This document shows positions 59,239 through 64,000 of a stretch of 64,000 bases of DNA, one piece after another. Under the pieces are notes generated by a model. That model saw nothing but the letters and a program-made list of their open reading frames with translations, made no database searches and was not told the origin of the DNA. Each line of letters opens with the position of its first letter. Position 1 is the first letter of the stretch. The stretch comes from Dugong dugon (lineage: Eukaryota; Chordata; Mammalia; Sirenia; Dugongidae), in NCBI GenBank assembly GCA_030035585.1, contig CM057465.1, positions 6,237,001 to 6,301,000 on the forward strand. The letters run 5' to 3'. Both the position numbers and the translations under genes were made by a program.

Positions 59239-62200
59239 TCTAACCCTCACAGTTGTGGTTATAATGCCACTTGGGAATAGCTGTTTCTTTTTTTGTTAAG
59301 AGGCCATGTTGGTGTAGGGTGTGTTTTAAGCCAACCACTTTTGAGATATAAAAAGATCAGATTAGGCTGAGGAGCAAGCAGAGATGGGGGGAGATAGATG
59401 CCATGCCACATGAAGACTAAGGAGCCAACGAATAGAAATTGAAGAGACAAGGACCCTCCCCCAGAGCCTATACACAGAGAGAGAGCCTTCCTCTAGAGTC
59501 AGCACCTTGATTTCGGACTTCAGCCAAGTAACTGTGAAAAAATAAATTTCTGTTCATTAAAGCCACCCATTTGTGGTATTTCTATTATAACAGCACTAGG
59601 TAACTAAGGCAGAATGTAGTACCAAGAGAGTGGCGTGCTGCTCTAACAAATACCTAAAATGCAAAGTGGTTTTGGAATTGAGTGAAGGCTGGGAGAGTTT
59701 TAAGCTGCCCAATAGAAAAAACCTATTACCTTGCCTTGAAGACGCTGTTGTTAGAATTAGGGCAGTCAAAGATGATTCTGATGAGGCCTCAGAAAGAATT
59801 GAGAGCTGTGATGAGAGCTTCTGTCATAAACAGAATGTTGCTAGAAATGTGGATATTAAATGTGCTTCTGGTGAGACTTTAAAAGGAAATGATGAACTTG
59901 TGATTGGACATTGGAGGAAAGATGATGCTTTTTATGTAGTTACAAACAAGTTATCTGAATTATGTTCAAGGGTTTGGTGGAAGGTAGAACTTGTAAATGA
60001 TGAGCCTGGATATTTGGCTGACAAAATTTCTAAACAAGATTTTTTTTTTTTAATTGCACTTTAGGTGAAGGTTTACAGAACAAATAGTTTCTCATTAAAT
60101 AGTCAGTACACATATTGTTTTATGACAGTGGTTAACAACCCCACAACATGCCAGCACTCTCCCTTCTCTATCTTTTTTTCTTTGGTGAAAATATACACAG
60201 CCAAAGATACACCGTTTCAGAAATTTCTACATGCACAATTCAGTGACATCGATTACGTTCTTCCAGTTGTGCTGCTATTCTCACTTTAGATGAAGGTTTA
60301 CAGAACAAAATAGTTTCTCATTAAACAGTTAGTACACATGTTGCCCTACGACAATAGTTAACAACCCCACTACATGTCAACACTGTCCTTACTCAACCTT
60401 GGGTTCCCTATCACCAGCTTTCCTGTCCCCTTCTGCCTTCTAGTCCTTGTCTCTGGACTGCTGTGCCTCATTAGTCCCTTTTTGTTTTATGGGGCTGTCC
60501 AATCCCCAGCTAAACGGTGAACCTCAGCAGTGACTTCACCACTGAGCTAAAAGGGTGTCCGGGGGCCATACTCTCGGGGTTTCTCCAGTCTCTTTCAGGC
60601 CAGTAAATCTGGTCTTTTTTTTTTTGTGAGTTAGAATTTTGTTCTACATCCTTCTCCAGCTCTGTCCAGAACCCTCTGTTGTGATCCGTCAGAGCAGTCA
60701 GTGGTGGTAGCCAGGCACCATCTAGCTGTACTGGACTCAGTCCAGTGGAGGCCTTGGTAGCTGTGGTTCTTTAGTCCTTTGGACTAATCTTTTCCTTGTA
60801 TCTTGTTCTCTTCATTCTCCCTTGCTCCCAACGGGGTGAGACCAGTGGAGTATCTTAGATGGCTGCTCACAGGGTTTTAAGACCCTAGATGCTACTCACC
60901 AAGGTACAATGTAGAACATTGTCTTTATAAACTGTGTTATGCCAATTGAGCTAGATGTTCCCCAAGATCATGGTCCCCACAGCCCTCTGCCCAGCAATTC
61001 AGTCCCCAAGGGAGTCTAAACAAGACCTTAAAGTGGCCTAATGATTTCTTCTTGCCACTTATAGTAAAATGCAAGAGGAAAGAGATGACGTTAAAAATGA
61101 ACTGTGCAAAATGAAACCAGAACTTAGATTTGGAAAATTCTGTTGTACAAACTAAGGACACGTGCCCTAAAACTCTCACCAAGAACTTGCTAACTTAAAT
61201 TTTTGTTAAGGAGGTTAAGCTGACTGCTGGATCTAACCAACTACCACAGCAGAAGACCCATCAGCTTAGATTGAAGGGGACAGAGAAAGAACAAAAGAAC
61301 ACTGTCTGCCTCTTGGAATTCTACAGGCAGGAAACGGGCCAAAGGAGCTACATCTGTTGTCCTCCAAGAAAAGGAAAGGACCATCCCTGGAGAAGTTTGG
61401 AGATCAGCAGAACTGTTCAAAAGTGCACAGGAAGCAGGGCTGTCTCAGTTTCAAAGGATAGAGCCACAGTCTCCTAGATCTCAAAGGGTGGAGCCATAGC
61501 CTCCCGGGTTTCAAAGAGACAGATCTTCACCAGCTTGGTTCTGGAGTGTGGGGGTGCTGTGCCAAAGGGCCAAGAGGATGTGGCCACTGCCCGAAGCTAA
61601 GGAGGTAGGGCTGTGATGCCCAAGGGGCAGAAGAATGGGGCTTCCCGGGGCTGAGGGGTTGAGGTCGCCACTCGGATGGGCTAGGAGAATGGGGCCCTCT
61701 AAAGCTAAGAGAGCAGAGTTGCCAACCTAATAGGCCTGGAAGGCGGGGCTGAAGCCTAGGGCCTCGGGGTCTCCACCTAGAATCCAGAGAGTATGGCCAA
61801 CACCTGGAGTCTGGAGGACGCGGCCATTGCCCAGACGGTCCTGGAGAACAGAGTATTATTTTCAAGCCTTGAAAGCTAATGTAAATTGTTCTCCGGGGTT
61901 TTGGACTTGCTTGATGCCCATTATTCCTTCTTTCCTCCAATATTTCCCCTTTGTAATGGAAAAGTGTATCTTGTGCCTGTTCCATCATTGTACTTTGGAA
62001 GCAGATAAGTGTATTCTAGATTTCACAGGTTCACAGATGAAGAGGAATTTTGTCCTAGGATGGAATACACTTAAAATCTAATCCATATTTGATTTAGATG
62101 ATTCAGAAGGTGACATTTTGGACTTGGAGTTGATTTAAGACTCCTGGGATGAAGTAATGGGGTGGATGTGTTTTGCATGTGGGAAGGACATGAATTTTGG

Positions 62201-62282
62201 GGGGCCGAAGGGTGGAATGTTATGGATTGAATTATCCCCCAAATATATGTGCTGTAAATTGTAACTCCTATACCTGAGTTCC
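59239..62282 (+). mobile_element. Second ERVL-MaLR type element, cut by RTE and L1-like insertions
   Basis: The left LTR end (59239-59612) contains GAGATATAAAAAG, a TATA-like word, an AATAAATTTCTG polyadenylation signal, and the ending AAAGCCACCCATTTGTGGTA...GGTAACTAAGGCA. Internal sequence (59613-62216) starts AATGTAGTACCAAGAGAGTG and resembles the internal part of the element at 15.8 kb. The right LTR opens TGTTATGGATTGAATTATCC at 62218 and is cut after 66 bp by the RTE. The first part of the left LTR is missing next to the RTE at 59238. A 144-codon open stretch at 59630-60064 is only a decayed remnant; no intact gene is present. Confidence 0.75.
60040..61014 (-). mobile_element. L1-like 3' end (with duplicated 3' module) inserted in the MaLR
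   Basis: A 975-bp insertion flanked by TCTAAACAAGA (60029-60039 and 61015-61025). On the minus strand it ends TTCACCTAAAGTGCAATT then A-rich. It is the longest uninterrupted member of a family seen eight times here. It contains the terminal module twice (60051-60170 and 60285-60400), separated by a segment starting GGTGAAAATATACACAGCC. Confidence 0.82.
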
Positions 62283-64000
62283 ATGAAATGGAATGCATAA
62301 AGATCAATATCCTAGGCATTAGTGAGCTGAAATTGACTGATATTGGGCATTTTAAATAGGAAAATCATATGGTCTACTATGCCAGGAATGACAAATTGAA
62401 AAGGAGAGACATCACATTCATCATCAAAATGAACATTTCAAGATCTATCCTGAACTACAATGCCGTCAGTGATAGGATAATACCTATATGCCTACAAGAT
62501 AGACCGGTTAATGTGACTACTATTCAAATATATGCACCAATCACTAATGCCAAAGATGAGGAATTTGAAGATTTTTACCAACTTCTGCAGTCTGAAATTG
62601 ATAAAACATGCAATCAGGGTGCATTCACAATTACTGGTTAATGAAATACAAAAGTTGTAAACAAAGAAGAAGGACTGGTAGTTGGAAAATATGGCCCTGG
62701 TGATAGGAGCGATGCTGGAGATGGCGTGATAGCATTTTGCAAGATCAACGATTTATTCACCACAAATACCTTTTTCCAACAACACAAACAGCAACTATAC
62801 ATGTCAGCCTTGCCAGATGGAATACACAGGAATCAAATCGACTACATCTGTGGAAAGAGATGATGGAAAAGCTCAATATCATCAGTGAGAACAAGGCCAG
62901 GGGCTGACTGAGGAACAGATCATCAATTGCATGTATGCCAGTTCATGGTGAAGCTGAAGAAAATTAAAACAAGTCCGTGAGAGCAAAAGTATGACCTTGA
63001 GTGTATCCTACCTGAATTTAGAGACCATCTCAGTAACAGATTTGATGCACTGAACACTAATTACCAAAGACCAGAGGAGTTGTGGGATGACATCAAGGAC
63101 ATCATACATGAAGAAAGCAAAAGGTCATTAAAAAGACAGGAAAGAAAGAAAAGACCGAAATGGATGTCAGAAGAGACTCTGAAACTTTCTCTTGAAGGTA
63201 AAGTAGCTAAAGTGAATGGAAGAAATGATGAAGTCAAAGAGCTGAACAGAAGATTTCAAAGGGTGGCTTGAGAAAATAAAGTATTATAATGAAATGTGCA
63301 AAAACCTGGAGTTAGAAAACCGAAAAGGAAGAACATACTCAGCATTTCTCAAGCTGAAAGAACTGAAGAGAGCATTCAAGCCTTGAGTTGCAATTCTGAA
63401 GGATTCTATGGGCAAAAGATTGAGAGACCCTGGAAGTATAAAAGAAGATGGACAGAATACACAGTCACTGTACCAAGAAGAATTAGTCAACATTCAACCA
63501 TTTCAGGAGGTAGCGTATGATCAAGAACCGATGGAATTGAAGGAAGACGTCCAAGCTGCACTGAAGGCATTGGTGAGAAATAAAACCAAAAAATCAAACC
63601 TGCTGCCATAGAATCGATTCCAACTCATAGCGACCCTAGAGGACAGAGTAGATCTGTCCCATAGGGTTTCCAAGGTATTCGAACTGATGATCTTCTGTTT
63701 AGTAGCCAGGGTCTTAACCACTGCTTCATCAGGTCTCCAAGGCTCCAGGAATTGAAGGAATACCTAAAACAGAAGCCACCCTGGAAGCACTCACTTGTCT
63801 ATGCCAAGAAATTTGGAAGACAGCTACCTAGCCAACCGACTGGAAGAGATCCATATTTGTGCCTATTCCCAAGAAAAGTGATCTAACCAAATCAAACAAT
63901 ACCATTAATGTCACACACAGGTAAAATGTTGCTGAAGATTATTCAAAAACGGTTGCAGCAGTACATCGACAAGGAACTGCCAGAAATTCAAGCCAGAGTC
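62283..64000 (+). mobile_element. RTE LINE, partial at the right window edge
   Basis: A 5'-truncated RTE copy inserted in an MaLR LTR start. It begins at GAAATGGAATGCATAAAG (about 0.5 kb into the element) and shows the endonuclease (VVYYARND-like, MYAPITNAKDEEFEDFYQLL-type) and the conserved linker WMSEETLKLSLEGKVAKV (near 63160-63215). It is still in the pre-palm region (ELPEIQAR) at base 64000. It is split by a minus-strand AfroSINE at about 63583-63737. Stops and frameshifts are frequent. Confidence 0.86.
63583..63737 (-). mobile_element. AfroSINE, short form, inside an RTE
   Basis: CTGCCATAGAATCGATTCCA to CTGCTTCATCAGGTCTCC, splitting the RTE between GTGAGAAATAAA and GGCTCCAGGAATTGAAGG. 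It is one of the youngest events in the window. Confidence 0.85.

Noticed and set aside
59630-60064. 144-codon open frame as a cellular gene
   Set aside because: It lies inside the MaLR internal region, resembles the equivalent decayed region at 15.9-16.2 kb, and is cut by the L1-like insertion.
4676-63737. tRNA genes, suggested by A-box and B-box-like words
   Set aside because: All such words belong to AfroSINEs with the common SINE body and tail. No cloverleaf with paired acceptor stem was seen.
1-64000. ATTCT repeat of the ataxin-10 disease locus
   Set aside because: In human it lies in intron 9, beyond the left end here. No ATTCT array was seen in introns 1-4 or the visible part of intron 5.
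1-64000. CRISPR array, toxin-antitoxin, phage or operon-type system
   Set aside because: The window is spliced mammalian DNA. Repeats are dispersed retroelements or simple tandem repeats, not spacer arrays, and short open frames lack bacterial context.

Overview
This is mammalian nuclear DNA, almost certainly from an afrotherian and most likely a paenungulate such as an elephant. The evidence is low gene density, spliced exons with GT/AG borders, a CpG-island promoter, and dense AfroSINE-type tRNA-derived SINEs together with BovB-like RTE LINEs. The species call is inferred from the repeats; no identity search was possible.

The one protein-coding gene recognised is ATXN10 (ataxin-10), transcribed right to left on the minus strand. 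Its promoter and first coding exon lie in a CpG island at about 46.2-47.1 kb. Coding exons 1-5 were found at 46493-46608, 20617-20808, 11623-11705, 4012-4108 and 1568-1726. All five have canonical splice sites and compatible phases (2, 2, 1, 2, 2), giving 215 complete codons plus two bases. This is the N-terminal 45% or so of a protein of about 475 residues. The rest of the gene lies beyond the left edge. From about 47.1 kb to 64 kb I see only intergenic, repeat-filled DNA upstream of the promoter.

The promoter side of ATXN10 carries a 33-bp tandem array (about 46770-46985). Each of the better units holds one ETS-type GGAAGT core and one GC-box-like GGAGGGGGCG, in exact 33-bp register. A perfect YY1-type AAGATGGCGGC lies across the start codon. 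This array is the most interesting regulatory structure in the window.

Everything else is mainly transposable elements, and several layers can be ordered in time by target-site duplications (TSDs). At 11826-17715 an ERVL-MaLR type provirus (5-bp TSD GTTCC) is split by an RTE LINE (11-bp TSD), which is itself split by a polyadenylated mRNA 3'-end retrocopy (10-bp TSD). At 54.1-62.3 kb two RTE copies lie tail to tail as a large inverted repeat, next to a second MaLR that is cut by an L1-like 3' end (11-bp TSD) and by a third RTE copy running off the right edge. Eight copies of one L1-like 3'-end family, each truncated at a different 5' point, are scattered from 10 to 61 kb; two of them share an unusual duplicated 3' module. 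All RTE, L1 and ERV reading frames seen are broken by stops, frameshifts or truncation. No CRISPR, operon, phage or other prokaryote-type system is present.
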